From the NCBI GenBank assembly GCA_001695595.3, contig MBPM02000042.1:186001-250000 (forward strand): a stretch of 64,000 nt of DNA. Direction: 5' to 3'. Source of the stretch: Plasmopara viticola (taxonomy: Eukaryota > Oomycota > Peronosporomycetes > Peronosporales > Peronosporaceae). The stretch's first letter is position 1; every line of letters starts with the position of its first letter. Position numbers and translations under genes: made by a program. This document shows positions 12,578 through 25,200 of the stretch, in pieces. The notes under the pieces are model-generated. The model was not told the DNA's origin. It was given only the letters and a program-made list of their open reading frames with translations, and made no database searches.

Positions 12578-14484
12578 GGCAGCAACGTCTTCTCGCACTC
12601 TATACACGGGAATCTGCGAGCTGCATGCGCCGTGCTGTTCGACATTTCGATGTTTAGCAATTATTTGCGTCAATACGAGGATGAATTTCACAAGGTCAAG
12701 TAGACAGCGCTCGAACTCCAGCGCGACGGTAATCCGAAAAAAATGTTCCTTCTCGAGAGACTGAGGTAGACTTAGTAGCTCGGCCTATAATTTGTTACTC
12801 GGTAATTTAAATATCACTGTAGTTTGAGTTCGATCAAGCCCACTTCTCTTTTAAATTATCACGAAAATGGATGGCCCGAGCTTTTTGACTGGATGATCAT
12901 TTTGAATTCAGTAGGTTTCTAATGTTTAGGAACTTCTACAACACGCGAATTTACCGGACCCACCTTTAGAAAAATAATTTATTGTTGCCTTGCAAGTGTG
13001 GATTTTTACGACAACTTTATTTGCTTGATCAAAATTAGATCCTGGAGACTATGTCCCGGTTGAAATTTTGGCTCTATCGGATCTAATAACACCCAAGCAC
13101 CATTCAATTGTCCGTTCATATCGAAATGATACCTTCAATGTCTAGAATTCAGTGCGGGAAGCGTAAATCGGACCCCCGCATCGGGAATTATTAAGACATC
13201 CTGTAAAGACGGGTTTGACGTGCGACTTTTTATATTTGCGGTTGCGAGTCTGTCGCCAATTCGTTAGGCAAATCCACAAAATGTTTACTGTGGAACATGG
13301 GGCCCTATACGGTGAAATTTCGTTGATGCAACTGGCGTGGGAGCCATTTTGAGTGCGTTGCACCGAAGCGTACCAATATTAGAAGAGGCAAGCTCGGCTC
13401 CGCTTGTGGCGAGAAGTTAGTCCATACCAAATTGGCACGGCTAGTTTGGTCCAGTTGGCATCTTTTGGAGGTTACTCTTCCTGCTTTCTTTTTTCATTTG
13501 TTGTTTTTCTTAGTACAAACTTTTCAAACTCTCTCCTTTTCTTCTTTGAACCATGGAGTTCTTTGTACAGACTGTTTAATATCAATTTTCCTGCATGCTT
13601 AGCTAACTAAGAAAAACTCTAAATAGCTAAAGGCTCAAACTCACTCAAAGTTTACGCAGGTGCTTGTCTGCAGTTAAAGTGCAAACGCAAATCATCAAGA
13701 ATTGACCACACAAAATCGCGAGAGTTTTCACTTTTAACCTCGCGACGCAGAGTGTACCTTGATACACGACAATCGCGGCTGCAGTCCTTTAACTAGGAAA
13801 TGAAGCCCGTACACCCCTCTAGAGGTGGTTCTTACGTCCTCACAATCAGGATGCAACATGCACTTGGTATCGAGAACGGGGTGATATTCCAGGAAATAGC
13901 GCGTATTTCTTGGTAGAGAAAGAGCGAGAGGCGTAGGCACAAAGTGCAGAGCACTACTTAAGCAGCAAAAACCGCGAGCTCCGAGCTGAGAGATTCGGTT
14001 AGTCGAGGCGAAGTCGGTGCGACAACACTTTGAGGCGAAGGCGAAGATGGACGGAGATTGCGAGTGGACGACGGACAGACGGGTACTGAGCAGGGTGGCC
14101 TTTTCTTGTGCACTTGTACGGGCAAATTAAAAAGCTGCGTGAATACCAATAGACAGTTCAACAAAAAATGAGCTCTGGAGGTTTATAGGGCACAGGGCTC
14201 ACTTTTATACAAGCCACAATGTCACCTCTCAAAAAAAATCAGCCAGACTATATATTAATAAGCAATTTGGTTTCGTCAGTGCCAATGATTTGCGTGCTAA
14301 AAATATTATTAGCGTTTGGCACGCAACAGTTGCCGATTAAAGGACCAAAGAAGTAAGGCGTTATAAATTAGGCTAATAATTAGTTCAAACCCAGATTCTG
14401 AAGTCAAAACTTGGATAGATAGAATTCAACAGTTTAAAATTGACATGTAGCTTTAAATGTCGATATAAGTTTGGTGGCAAATAC
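12578..14484. other. no gene recognised
   Basis: Small open frames only, none with a recognisable domain. It lies just past the 3' end of PEX16 and probably includes its 3' untranslated region near 14,400-14,484; the rest looks like repeat debris. Confidence 0.45.
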
Positions 14485-16052
14485 CTACGACGCCGAAGTG
14501 TAGAAGTATAACTGGTGGTAGTAGTCCAAAATGACAGTCGCTCCGAATCGAAACAATTTGCCCACGCCAGGCACATGGTCCAAGACGTCAGAAGTCTGCA
14601 TCACGTAATTCAACGCGATAAGAGAACCAAGTGGGCGAAAAGCTTATGCTAATATCCTACCTTTTCCATGACGGGTTTGGTGACAATCTCAAACACGGGA
14701 TCGCGAATCATATACAGCAACAAAGCCATCTTGTGGTACATGGATAAATAAGAAAAATTCCCGGAAATAGATTGAAAGTAAGATGTACCGTACCTTGCGA
14801 GCTGCGAGTTCCTTTGCAGCCTTGTCAACTGAACCCGTTTTGCATGCATTCACCGGCTTAACAGCAGCAGCAGACAGTGCTAACCTAGTCAAGGAAAAAT
14901 AAAGAATTACGCCATTGCTATTATTTGTGCATCTTGAATGCATCAGCGCTCACCCGATCAATTCGTAAACAAGCGATGCAACTAGAGGAGTCCACGAGTC
15001 TGCAGACCGGCGACGTCGCAGCAGTGTGTAGACTACAGGTCGCAAAATGTGGCAGATCTCTCCTGCTACAAGAAACTCTTCTCGTGAGCCCTCTGCAACC
15101 TCAATCGTCGCGTCCTAAAGTATGAGGCAGCAGCAGATGATAACTTTGTGAACTATTCATCATCTGCAGTCATGCGTTACGTGAACTCGCCTCAAACGAG
15201 ATCTTGTTAGCTTCTTCAGCTTTCTCTCCCGCCGTATCGGACAAGTTGGCTAAGTAAAAAAGATCAAATTAGCACGAAAATGTGCAGATTAATGCTAAAT
15301 ATCCTCACGCTTGCCAAAAGTCTTGCCCGTACGAGTACCTGGCTCCTTAGCTTTCGTAAAGAGAGCAAACGCCGACGATCGATGAGCAGACTCGACACTA
15401 TTGTACTACATATAGTACACACTTAGCAAATTATACTTCATCGCTGAACCGAATCCATCAAAAATTACCTTGCCACCACGAATCAGCATAAGACGGCGAC
15501 GCTGGGCCAGTAGAGCAAGACGAAGCACAGCTTTCATGACCTCTAACCAAACAATAAGGCGCCACTTGCCCACATCGCCACCGACTCGACGAGCAACGAC
15601 CTCCGCTAGCACTTGAATTTGAGAAATAAGCGACAGCGGCACACGAAACAACCGCATTGACCTTCAATGCAGCAGTCAGTCATTTTATCAGACCTGATTT
15701 ATCAGACCACTATGCATTCGTGCCACTTTGCCAGTGACTCCATTTCCTTGTTGTCCTTCTTCCATAATATGTAGTCATGGTAAAGACGTATTAAGCCCAC
15801 GAGCGAGTACCCAAATTGTGTCGCCACTTCTGGCTCCACAAAATGCTTTGGCACAAGCTGTGGAGCTACGTACAGTGTCGTCTCCACATTGCGAGCCAAG
15901 CCCGTGTGGCTTCTTACCCACGCTTCGTAGGCCGTAAACATTGACGCAAATTTTCCAAAAAAAGAGACTGCGTCTGTTGTTGTGGTCGTAATTTGTGGCA
16001 CTGTCCTGGACTTGCCGTCCAGCTTTACATTCACCGCTTCGTCTTCTTCCAT
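14485..16052 (-). CDS. PEX16: peroxisomal membrane protein PEX16, eight exons, 364 aa
   Basis: PEX16 is an integral peroxisomal membrane protein needed for membrane-protein import and peroxisome formation. Exons by hand: 16052-15727, 15661-15469, 15405-15309, 15249-15181, 15092-14954, 14884-14794, 14729-14661 and 14595-14485 (1095 nt). The six exons from 15405 onward splice in consistent phase; introns are 59-88 nt. Family hallmarks in order are an N-terminal AYEAWVRSHTG segment, the VGKWRLIVWLEVMKAVLR helix, RRLMLIRGGK, GEICHILRPVVY, LLLYMIRDPVFE and the C-terminal VPGVGKLFR...YFYTSAS. Length matches the family (about 330-370 aa). The start at 16052 is preferred over an in-frame ATG at 16124 because the latter nearly abuts the divergent TSEN34 start. 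The first intron uses a weak donor (gtggca) and is the least certain junction. Confidence 0.88.
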
Positions 16053-16126
16053 TGCAGCTAATGCTATAGATTTGCAATAGTGTATTGTAAAATTTAAGTA
16101 TTCCACGTGAATTCCGTTCGGCAATA
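16053..16126. promoter_or_regulatory. bidirectional promoter between PEX16 and TSEN34
   Basis: Only 74 bp separate the divergent start codons. It must hold, or overlap, the core promoters of both genes. I recognise no TATA box or named motif. Confidence 0.55.
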
Positions 16127-16991
16127 ATGATCAAATGCGCAAGAGCAATAGTGGTGGTGTCGCCATCAGATCTTGAGGCGACCTTTGCTTTCGTAAATGA
16201 TGCCCAACATGTCACCTTTCTGCAGCAAGTATGCCGCATTCATGGGTCACCCGAAGGAAACGTGTCGACTGCATCCGCAGCACCCCAGAGGCTGCGTTTG
16301 GCACTTGAAGAGATAATTGTTGGCGTTGCAAAAGGTTTTTTGTGCCTAGAGTCAGCATCAGAAAGACTTGACGATAGCAGCAAAACTGAAGACGACGATT
16401 GTGCAATTGTTGAAAGGATTGTACAGGAAGTTGCTGGATGTACACGATGCACAGAGAACGCTGGCGACTCGAAGTGGATGCTTTGTAAGGCTCTTTTAGC
16501 TTGTTAGTAAAGAATGTGTTCTTACTCGATTGCTACAGCTCCGCAGCGGCGCGATCGACTACGAATTTTTTTGAATTTATGGGATAAAGGATACATCGTG
16601 ACGTTCGGCTCCAAGTTTGGCGCGGACTTTCTCATTTACAAAGGTCAGAAACGAGATTTGAGTGCATCACATAGGCTCCAAGTTTTACTATCAGAGTGCC
16701 TATTCAGATAACCCCAAGCGTGCTCATGCGGTGGCATTGATTGTGGTCAAACATTACAAGGAGGAGTTTGCACGTGTGGATGTCGTGAGTTTCTGTCGTG
16801 TTGCTAAAATGGTGAAAAAGCAGCTCTTACTCGCCTGTGTACGATTAAATGAAGACTATGGTAGTGGCAGTGAGCAAAAAGGCGATAGCAAGATTAGTGA
16901 GCGAGAAGTGGAAGTCATTGACATTGTGTACGTTTCTCTAACGCATGCACTGCTAGTATCGCGCCAAGAGGATCGTGAAGAATCGACATGA
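16127..16991 (+). CDS. TSEN34: tRNA-splicing endonuclease subunit SEN34, three exons, 248 aa
   Basis: Catalytic subunit of the tRNA-intron endonuclease, which cuts at the 3' splice site of intron-containing tRNAs. Exons: 16127-16484, 16539-16643 and 16708-16991 (747 nt); introns of 54 and 64 nt. After splicing, the signature GYIVTFGSKFGADFLIY is followed by DNPKRAH, so the catalytic Tyr and His are 8 residues apart, as in the human enzyme. The third catalytic residue, a Lys, lies in MVKKQLLLAC. Residues 1-120 are the less conserved N-terminal region typical of SEN34. A shorter 31-nt version of intron 2 is phase-possible but would insert 11 residues between Tyr and His, so it was not chosen. 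It is divergent from PEX16, and its stop is 55 bp from the convergent DRC5-like gene. Confidence 0.88.
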
Positions 16992-17046
16992 TCTACTCAC
17001 ACTGTGGCACAACCGACAGTTGGTAAAGCACCTCCGTCTGAGCAAA

Positions 17047-18360
17047 TCAAACGCTGCTCTTTTCGTCTGCAGTCAAGATGAAATTTTTTTTTTCATTCTG
17101 CCAAATTTTCTGAGCAATTTGCGCCAAGCAATCGGCATTACCAGGGATCTGCATGTTTTGGCGCAAGTCGAGCGCGACGACAGAGCTACATGTATTTTGT
17201 AGCAAGCTTTGAAGTAACAAATCTCCATCACTCTCACTAAACGCGTTGCAACTGAGGTCTACCGAGCGAAGTGCCGTCATTGAGTTACTTAAAACTTCAG
17301 CCAAAGCCTCAGCACTTTCCTTGCCCAACATATTGCTGCTTAGATTTAAACAACTTAGCGACGTATTGGAGGCCAAGCCTTCTAAAAGCATTCGCCCTCC
17401 ATCGTCTGATAAGCGATTCAGTCGAAGATCTAGCTCCAAGAGACTAGTGTTGTACTTCAGTCCGCGACTAAGATACCGGCCACCTTCGGCGTGTATCTGA
17501 TTATCACAGAGTTTGAGCGTTGTGATCACGCTGTCAGGCCCAAGAAGCTTGGACAGCAATCTTGCGCCGTGATCAGTAAGCTTATTGTGCGACAAATCCA
17601 GCGATGTAATGCTATGATTTTCTACTAGCCCTGTCATAAGCATCCGTAAAAGGTCGTCGTCCAGTAAATTGCTGGGAAGCCATAATGTTGTAAGTGAGTT
17701 TGATGTCTTAATAAGATGTGATAAGTTTGTCGCGTCTGATATCTTCATGCCGAACAACATACGATCGTATTTCATGCCAATGTGCTTAGCTCCGTACACC
17801 AATCGAAGTTTAGTCAAGTTTTGCAGCTCAGAGAACACTTCATTCAGATCAAGGTGAGACAACACTTGGTCGATTTCAAGCGAAAAAATGAACTCGCTCG
17901 AGGCTTTGATGACAGCCAATAGGTAGCCCTGTTCATTAGTAGATGAGTCAAAAGTCTCGAGTAGATCCTGCAGGTGCTTTTCAAGAAAAAGCTGCTTCCA
18001 AGTAAGTCCATGGCTACTAATCTGAATGTTCTTCCACTGCGTTTTGCTGAGACAGCAGCGCTTCCAGTAGTTCTCATCAGTCACGTACGGCGCCGTCACG
18101 CACACGTCGAGATCTAATGGCAGGCGAGCCATGACCTCAGGAAAAAATTGCCGTGGTACATTTTGCGCTAATGGCTTCAGGCGAAAGCGGTCAGAGATGA
18201 TCTTTAAACACATGTGCAGCAGTGACGGAATTGCCGACGTGAGACCAGCATTTTTGTGATCTTTATCCGCTGCCTGCACGACACGAGCATAGTATTTCAA
18301 CACCTGGTCGGACAAAGCGCTTACATCCGTTGCCGTGCCAACACCTAATACCATCTTCAA
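17047..18360 (-). CDS. TCTE1: leucine-rich-repeat protein, DRC5/TCTE1-like (dynein regulatory complex), 437 aa
   Basis: Intronless. Residues 1-180 are an alpha-helical region; residues about 215-420 hold six or so LRRs of the ribonuclease-inhibitor type (LWLPSNLLDDD, LDLSHNKLTDHGA, LKLCDNQIHAEGG, LDLRLNRLSDDGG, LNLSSNMLGKESA, VDLSCNAFSE). The segment before the repeats (GMKYDRMLFGMKISDATNL) and the overall layout resemble TCTE1/DRC5, a subunit of the nexin-dynein regulatory complex of motile cilia; human TCTE1 is about 500 aa. If correct, the organism makes flagellate zoospores. LRR proteins are easily mis-assigned, so the alternative is a generic NLR-like LRR protein with no flagellar role. 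The start at 18360 is the first ATG and leaves 255 bp to the divergent coiled-coil gene. Confidence 0.72.
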   Translation of the reverse strand: MKMVLGVGTATDVSALSDQVLKYYARVVQAADKDHKNAGLTSAIPSLLHMCLKIISDRFRLKPLAQNVPRQFFPEVMARLPLDLDVCVTAPYVTDENYWKRCCLSKTQWKNIQISSHGLTWKQLFLEKHLQDLLETFDSSTNEQGYLLAVIKASSEFIFSLEIDQVLSHLDLNEVFSELQNLTKLRLVYGAKHIGMKYDRMLFGMKISDATNLSHLIKTSNSLTTLWLPSNLLDDDLLRMLMTGLVENHSITSLDLSHNKLTDHGARLLSKLLGPDSVITTLKLCDNQIHAEGGRYLSRGLKYNTSLLELDLRLNRLSDDGGRMLLEGLASNTSLSCLNLSSNMLGKESAEALAEVLSNSMTALRSVDLSCNAFSESDGDLLLQSLLQNTCSSVVALDLRQNMQIPGNADCLAQIAQKIWQNEKKNFILTADEKSSV

Positions 18361-18615
18361 CGTTCACCCAGGACAGCGACTATTTAATGTACCCGTTTCT
18401 GAAAAAAGATCACGTGGTGTGCCACGCTACTATAACGAAACACAATACTTAAAAAAGCATATTTTGCTGTGTTAATTTTCGCTCTCAAAAAGTCTATGGA
18501 ATTGACGTTTCTGCTAGCCCTGACTTCAACATGACATTCAAGAGTGAAGGTCCTAAGTTTCCTCTTTAGTCCGCATCCGATTGGCACACCGAACCGAGAT
18601 AAGGAAGATTAGATA

Positions 18616-21119
18616 ATGGAAGAAAGCTGTGCAGATGAACTCAATGTTTCCACGCCGACCTATGTGGATGGTGAGATCGGCGAACTGCGCAAATTTATCG
18701 GTGCGATTTACTCTATCCGTCTATCTCTTAAATATTGTGACATAGCACATATTTGCCGTGGGCAGTTGAAATGATGCAAGCCGAGGTGATGCTCATGGAG
18801 AGTATCAGGCTAAATGAGCACAATTTGGCGGATACGAACGCCCACATCAAGCACCTAAAGGTGCTTCTAGAAATGTTGGCTAAGGTTTGACAAACGGGCT
18901 AAAAAGCACTAATTACTTAATGTGTGGCAGGAATTGATTGCCCAAGAACACGCGCGTTTTAAAGCGCTGAATGGAATGTTGGAATGTGATTCAAACGAGC
19001 TCAAGAATTATGAAGAGAAATCAGTTGGTAAGAATAGAAGAATTTGTGCATTTGTTCCTACTAAAGGTCTCGCTAACGCTGGAAAGATGCTGAGGCAAAA
19101 CATCGAAAATTTAGGGGTGACTATTTGTTTGATGATATTTACCATAAAGCTTAAAGCTTATACTATTTGAAGATGCTGTTACCCAATGTGAAAGAGATGT
19201 GCAAGTGCTGCGTGCACGATACCAGCAGACGCGCGGCGCTATGCTCAATTTGAGGTGCCAAATTTCGGAAGCCACTACAAATCTGGAAATGTTGTTGTCA
19301 AAGGAAAAATTTGTGGAAAGTGAGACACAAAATGGTGCAGAATGCATATTGAATGAGAGAGTGATGGACCGAGTATTAAGCGCTTTTACTTTGGTGCTGC
19401 AACCGCGTATTTAGCTACTGCCGCCATAAAAGAGTGCCCTGAACCGTCAGGACAGCGTGCAGATCGTCAAAAACTTCGAGCCAAGATCCAATATACACAG
19501 CAGCTGATTGCTCAGACAAACGAAGAAAATATTTTGCTAGGCAAGAAGTGTGCTACGCTCGAAGACGAAATTTCTGTGTCCAAGAAGGAGAATTGCAAGC
19601 TGCATGAGTCAATTTTCATCAAGGAGAAAGACACGAAGGTCCTGTTTAGCCGCCTGCGCGATAACACTGTCTGCGTCGTCAAAGAGAACGGTAATCCCAC
19701 CAATTTTGATTGCGGTAATGATAGCTTGAAGCCTTAATATTTAATCGTTACAGGAAAGATAGAAAGCAAGCTAATGACTAAACGCAGAAAGTATCAACTG
19801 AAGACTAAAAACGAGATAAGTACTCTCAAGCGCCGAATCTCTGTGGTCACTTCTGGTATGGGTCTACTGCCTTATATCCATTACACGAAACGACACTGAT
19901 GCCTTGCAATGATTTAAAAGAGCTCGATAAAGGTCAAATGACAAACGAAGACACCCAGTCTAGTATAAGCGCTTTATGCGCAAAACGTGAAGCCTTGGAA
20001 CAGAGGTAATTTTGCTGAATTTAGTTATATGATTTGCCACTGTAGTTTGTGACTTTTATCCTGCTCAGTATATTGGAACGAAATGAGCAGATAGTTTTAA
20101 CCGAGGTAGCTCTAATTAAGCGATTTGGGACTAAATTTATGAATACTACTGACGTTGATGTTTCAGAGCGCAATCACCGAGCTATCGACATCGATTGTCG
20201 CTCTCGGACAAAATGGAGGAAAGTTCGATACAGCGCATCTTGAAGAGGCTCTAAGTGCAAAGCGTGACGACGCCCAGGCGATCTTAAGAGTACTGGAGGA
20301 AAAAAAGGTTTGTGCTTATTTAACGCTTGCCTTCATTCAACACCACTCTGACAGATCGGTAGAAAAATCTCAATCTTTTAGAAGCAGACAACTCTCGAGT
20401 GAGTTATTAGCATTGTTTCGCTTAGCGAAAATAAGCTGACTTTCTTTGTAGCTCGGTGCAACATTGAATGAAATGTGCGCTCGGGGTACCACTGCAAAGA
20501 ACTTAGTCGATAAACTCGATGGTGAACTAGTTTCTCTCTCTAAAGGCATTGAGGAACAAGAAGCAGAACGTAGAAGCTTAAGTACATCTATTGATGATGC
20601 AAACAAGAAGAACGATGATCTTCAGACCAAATATGAAGACATTCAGCGCGAGAATGAGAGCATCATACAAATTCAGACAACGCTTCGTCGCCAACAGCTT
20701 TCTCTGCTCGAGCAAGAACGACAGTTGGCATCTGAAATCAAAGCAGCAGAGCTTTTAAGCCAAACTCTGCGTGATGGCATTAAGGTCTGTATACAATTTG
20801 CTTTTTTTGTTTAATGTGCTGAGTATCTGTTTATCTGCATATTTACTGATTCACAGCATGGGGAGGAGTACGCCGAGAGGCTCCGACAAACGAATGCGCT
20901 TTGCGGTGATAAAGATAAACGCATTGAGTTTGAGCTCAGACGCCAAGAGCTCAATTTGCAGCAGCAGTGTGCACAGGTAGAGTCCCAATTTGAAGCTGAA
21001 GTCGCTGCTTTAGATGAAAAGGTAGTACTCATTGTTTTGATAGAGTTGATAGATAATTTTTAACCACTGGTAATCGCTTGCAGATCAAGCTTGTTGAGCG
21101 CCAGCTTTGTAGTGCATAA
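18616..21119 (+). CDS. coiled-coil protein, 13 exons, about 586 aa, function unknown
   Basis: Exons: 18616-18700, 18766-18884, 18931-19126, 19173-19334, 19415-19690, 19754-19855, 19921-20005, 20069-20093, 20167-20307, 20363-20398, 20452-20784, 20857-21021 and 21084-21119. They sum to 1761 nt, and every junction is GT-AG and phase-consistent. Almost the whole product is Glu/Lys/Gln/Leu-rich heptad coiled coil (for example EEQEAERRSLSTSIDDANKK and QQLSLLEQERQLASEIKAAE); there is no motor, ATPase head or membrane segment. It is divergent from the DRC5-like gene with a 255-bp gap, so a flagellar structural role is an attractive inference, but I do not recognise a specific family. A 39-nt stop-free GT-AG segment (19028-19066) inside exon 3 could be removed without changing frame. 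Confidence 0.75.
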
Positions 21120-22002
21120 GTGAGTGGCAACTGGCAATTTTTACGCCGAGGATGATGATCCACTCGGCATTCGATCAATAAATGTCTTGACTTATTTGCT
21201 AATAGAAGCTACTACTAATACTTTTTTGTATCGTACCTTGGTATAAGCAACGGATGATTATTATAAACCAATTTGACACAGGTGTCTTGCGCTAACGCAA
21301 AAAATGACCTAAGGTCAGTGGGACGGGGGTCCTATTGTCCAGGGAATGCCGCTGACCAAGACGTCGCTCGAGAATCGAGTTAGATCACTCAAGTGAAAGA
21401 GTACTCGCACCCAAAAGTGAGACTGCCTCCCAACAAAAAAGGGGGTTCGGTACTCGGTTCCAAAATAGGTCAAGCTGGTAGCTTGAATCTCACGTGCGAC
21501 AAGATTAGCCAAAACCCCAATTTATGAATGAAGTCTGATTGTGTAGCCAATATAAAAGGCTACCAAAATGTACATACCTAGACCTTAATGCTGCCCTATT
21601 TTCGCTCATGCAATACTAATGAAGAAGGGGATGGCTCATCACAATAAAGGTTATTCAACAAAACACTTTTTAATTGACGCAGTGGCAAGCATAAAAAAAA
21701 GCTTCGTCCTCGTAACCGGATCCATGTGCATAGTGCGTTTGATCACATCGAAATACAAAAGCTATACTTAGTGTTTATGATGGACCGATCGTCAAGGCCA
21801 AAACGGGCAGTCAAGGTGGCTGGAATTACAAAAGTTGATGCTATTCAGTTATGGCTGCTTGCTTATATCAACAAATGATGTGTAGTATAAAACATTTCTT
21901 GTTTATTTCTGTAAACGTTTTGTGATTGTGCTTTGATGACAGAACCATCTGTCATTTGAACGAAAGCAAGACTAATGAGGAACGGATCGTTCGTGATTAC
22001 CG
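21120..22002. other. no gene recognised
   Basis: It holds the likely 3' flank of the coiled-coil gene, then AT-rich sequence with a 65-codon minus-strand frame at 21315-21512 that has no recognisable domain. Confidence 0.5.
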
Positions 22003-22250
22003 AGCTCTGAGTATGAGAGCACAACAGCGTAGTCGCTGCAAAGCGCGGTAAAAAGCCTTTTTGAGCGAAGAGGTGTCGGCTTGTGAGACAATGCCAAATA
22101 ATGCTCTTGCGCGTACCAAAGACAAAGTCATGTGCCTGTGTACCCTATTGATTCTCTAGTCAATCGCAAAGCGAGATGACGCGTCTGTTTCGTGTATTCG
22201 CGAAGTCTGAATGCGTACCGCGATTTTCATTATTGCTCCATGGCTTCTGC
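22003..22250 (+). repeat. dispersed repeat, copy B
   Basis: Second copy of the repeat at 12327-12577, same strand, about 9.7 kb downstream. This copy keeps a longer readable frame (LSMRAQQRSRCKAR, stop, KAFLSEEVSACETMPNNA), suggesting the parent carried a coding region, but I cannot name it. Confidence 0.6.
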
Positions 22251-25200
22251 AATGTGGAGACATCGAATACCAGCTTAGGCTTAACTTACAGCGCCTCTCG
22301 GTCACCATGAACTTTGCTCACGTTTCAGGATGCATACTGGATGAGCGCAAGCGCCGCGACCGTATACTTTTTGGTAAGTAATCCTTCAAACGAAAACATG
22401 AAACGGCTGCTTAATTATATTAATAACTAACGGCCATTCAAGAGCGTAATGTATGGCGGATATCCCGGCAGAGCTCGATCCCAAATTGGTCGTCTTCTAG
22501 GAGCAGAGTAAACTCGATTGAGCCGTTAAGCCAAGGCTTTCGGTCTTGGCGCCGTTTTTTGGTTTCCACGTGCTGTGTGCTGGATAGCGTAGTAGTAGTT
22601 GTTAGCTGTACGCGGCGCATCTTATGATGAAACATGAAAAAAACTAAGTCTCCGGTTGCTGTGTTGCATAATAGACTGCAGATTTTCAGCATTGAATCTC
22701 TTGTGCCGAATATCTTGTTCTGTCGAATTTGACTGAAACGAGGTGCTCCAGTTTTAGCGATGAACTGAATTGACTACGTTTGAGTCCCGCGAGATTCTTG
22801 TCGGTGTGTCGAACGAAAAAAGTCGAAGCTTATGCAATGTTGCCGCGGAAACAAAAAATCTTTTGAAGAGGTGTCGGAAATAGCCACTTTTTGATCAGAT
22901 CTTGAGATCGAATTGCGCCCGGAAATGCCGTATTGAAGTCAGTAAATCTTGGCATGCTTACTGACAGCGTAATGCGGTCGAGACATTTATGCAAGCGCGA
23001 AATAACTTTTTGTATCTTTAAAATTTTCTCGCGAACCTCTGCTGATGCAATTTGCCTATAGCACTGGGGATTTGATGAAATATATGTCGTTTAGTTCGAT
23101 TTGTTGAGACATTGATAGAAGTCATAATTTATATGAATCTTGCGAACAACTTTTTTAGTTTGGAAGCGGGCGATCGCCAAGGGAAGCCGCTATCTCTAGA
23201 TTTTTGTCTTGCTTATAAAGCCCCTACTATGTTGTCGTCGGTTCGTTAACCAAAATATCTCGACTGATATCCGGGACGGTACTTATCACGTTATCAACTC
23301 TGCTGACGATGTTGCTACGCTTATACATGATCTTCATCAGGATCCATTTTTTTTCGCTCGGGCTCATAAACTTTGCATTGCAACCAGCATGCAACTTGAA
23401 TGTACAAAAGAATCATACTGCTACTTCGTCCCTGGGCAACGACCAACTCCGGCTCACTACACGTTTTGTGCAACATAGGACCTTGGGTTCTGAGCAATAA
23501 GGGAAACACTACGCTCTCGAGCATTTAAGTGAGACTACAGTGCCAGATAAACTTATATCTCAATCAGCTACTCCTCCAATTTCAACAGCTCTGTGCGGCT
23601 TGGCGTTGGAAAGCCCGTGCATCACAAGGTCGGGTTCTGTTGTTTAAAACAATGATACAGTCTATACTGTGACATTTCGTAAGTTTGAAAATGGTTTTCA
23701 AGGAGGATTTAAAGCTCTTTCCATTCATGAGAACTTTTATCGATAACCCAATATCATCGTCTATAATAAATTAACTGTTAGAAGCCAACTATCCATCAAG
23801 TGGCACTCCGTGCACTACACCATTGAGAGCTTAGATCCTCAAACAGTTTCACAGTTGGTTGTGTTGCTTCAACATAAATTAATTCGTCAGCTTGTCTGGC
23901 AGCGAAGGGAAAGATTCGACTTTTCTCCGAATGGTTCATCCCAACACAAGCTGCATTTGACTTTGCTCTTCGAGGTCAAGACGCTCGCTTAGTGTACATG
24001 CCTCTTTAACCTCCAACTACTACACCTCGCTGGAATGGTGTACCACCATGGAATACAGAATTGAGCCTAGCTTGTAAACACCAATCCTTTTTTTCTAAAC
24101 TAACTCGGCCAATTTAAAACAATATATTTCTACGTTTTACTTCTAAACGGTAGAGCTTGGCATTACTTCATCGTAAAGCTTGCCAATATTTATCCCACCA
24201 CGAAATGTTACGAATCAAAACCGTTTCCCAGTATTTTGATTGAATATTTGATTTCTTAAAGCTTTGAAAGATTTATCCGGGCTTTTTATTCGATCGGTTT
24301 GCTCTTTTACTCGAGCGGCTGAGAGCTTGGCGCAGCGGCTAAAACTACCTGCTCACTATAGCACGTTAGCTATCTACCCAGTTCACTCGGCAATCATGCT
24401 TTGCGCTTTCCATATATGAATACGGATACGACATTGTTAATACAAACAAAAATTGAATTCGCCGCCTTACACACGGGCATTCATCTGCCCAAATTCCGTT
24501 ACAGCCGCTGAGACTAAGCAATTCTACGTTGCCCAACCAGTGCTGATTTGCAAAAAGACGGCTTAAACGTGACATCCTTCTTGTCCTTTCAGATAAACTG
24601 TTTATACTCACCATGGGATTTTGCTACAACTTGGCTGGCATACCCAAGACATACATTGCGTTCATGGCGGATTTGAGCCCAGAACACCTCACCATTTTTG
24701 ATGGGATTGCTGTACAGCAAACAAAAATGGAGGCTATCCTTTCCCTCGATCGAATGAATCCTTGCCACTTCTTTCGCTGGAAACACGCGATATATCTCGT
24801 CCCTTTACTTGTGCCAAATTACCGCCGGCATATTGTCTTTTATGATTGCTTACTTTATTTTTGTAAATATAATGAATGACAGGTAGAACCAAAATGGTAT
24901 TAAAGCCCTGAATAAATTAGTATTGAAAAGCAATCGAATGCATACGTCGATCCCCTTGAGGCCAAAGATAATAATCGGTCGTTTGCAAAAGGACGTCTAT
25001 CTTCCTGTATGCCTCTTTTTTGCAAAATGCTGAGTGACGGCGTCACAACGGGCTACAGAGAAAAAGAAAGTGTACGATATTCATAAATGACTTATTTGTG
25101 GTATTGCTTTCTGACGCGCGCACAACAAAATGACGCTATATATACTTTTTCAGTATATATAGTTTTTTTTTCTTTTACCAATCCTTTCCACGAGGAGATA

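Noticed and set aside
16644..16674. An apparent 31-nt intron in TSEN34
   Set aside because: It is phase-possible, but the 64-nt intron ending at 16707 restores the family spacing of 8 residues between catalytic Tyr and His and matches the other intron sizes.
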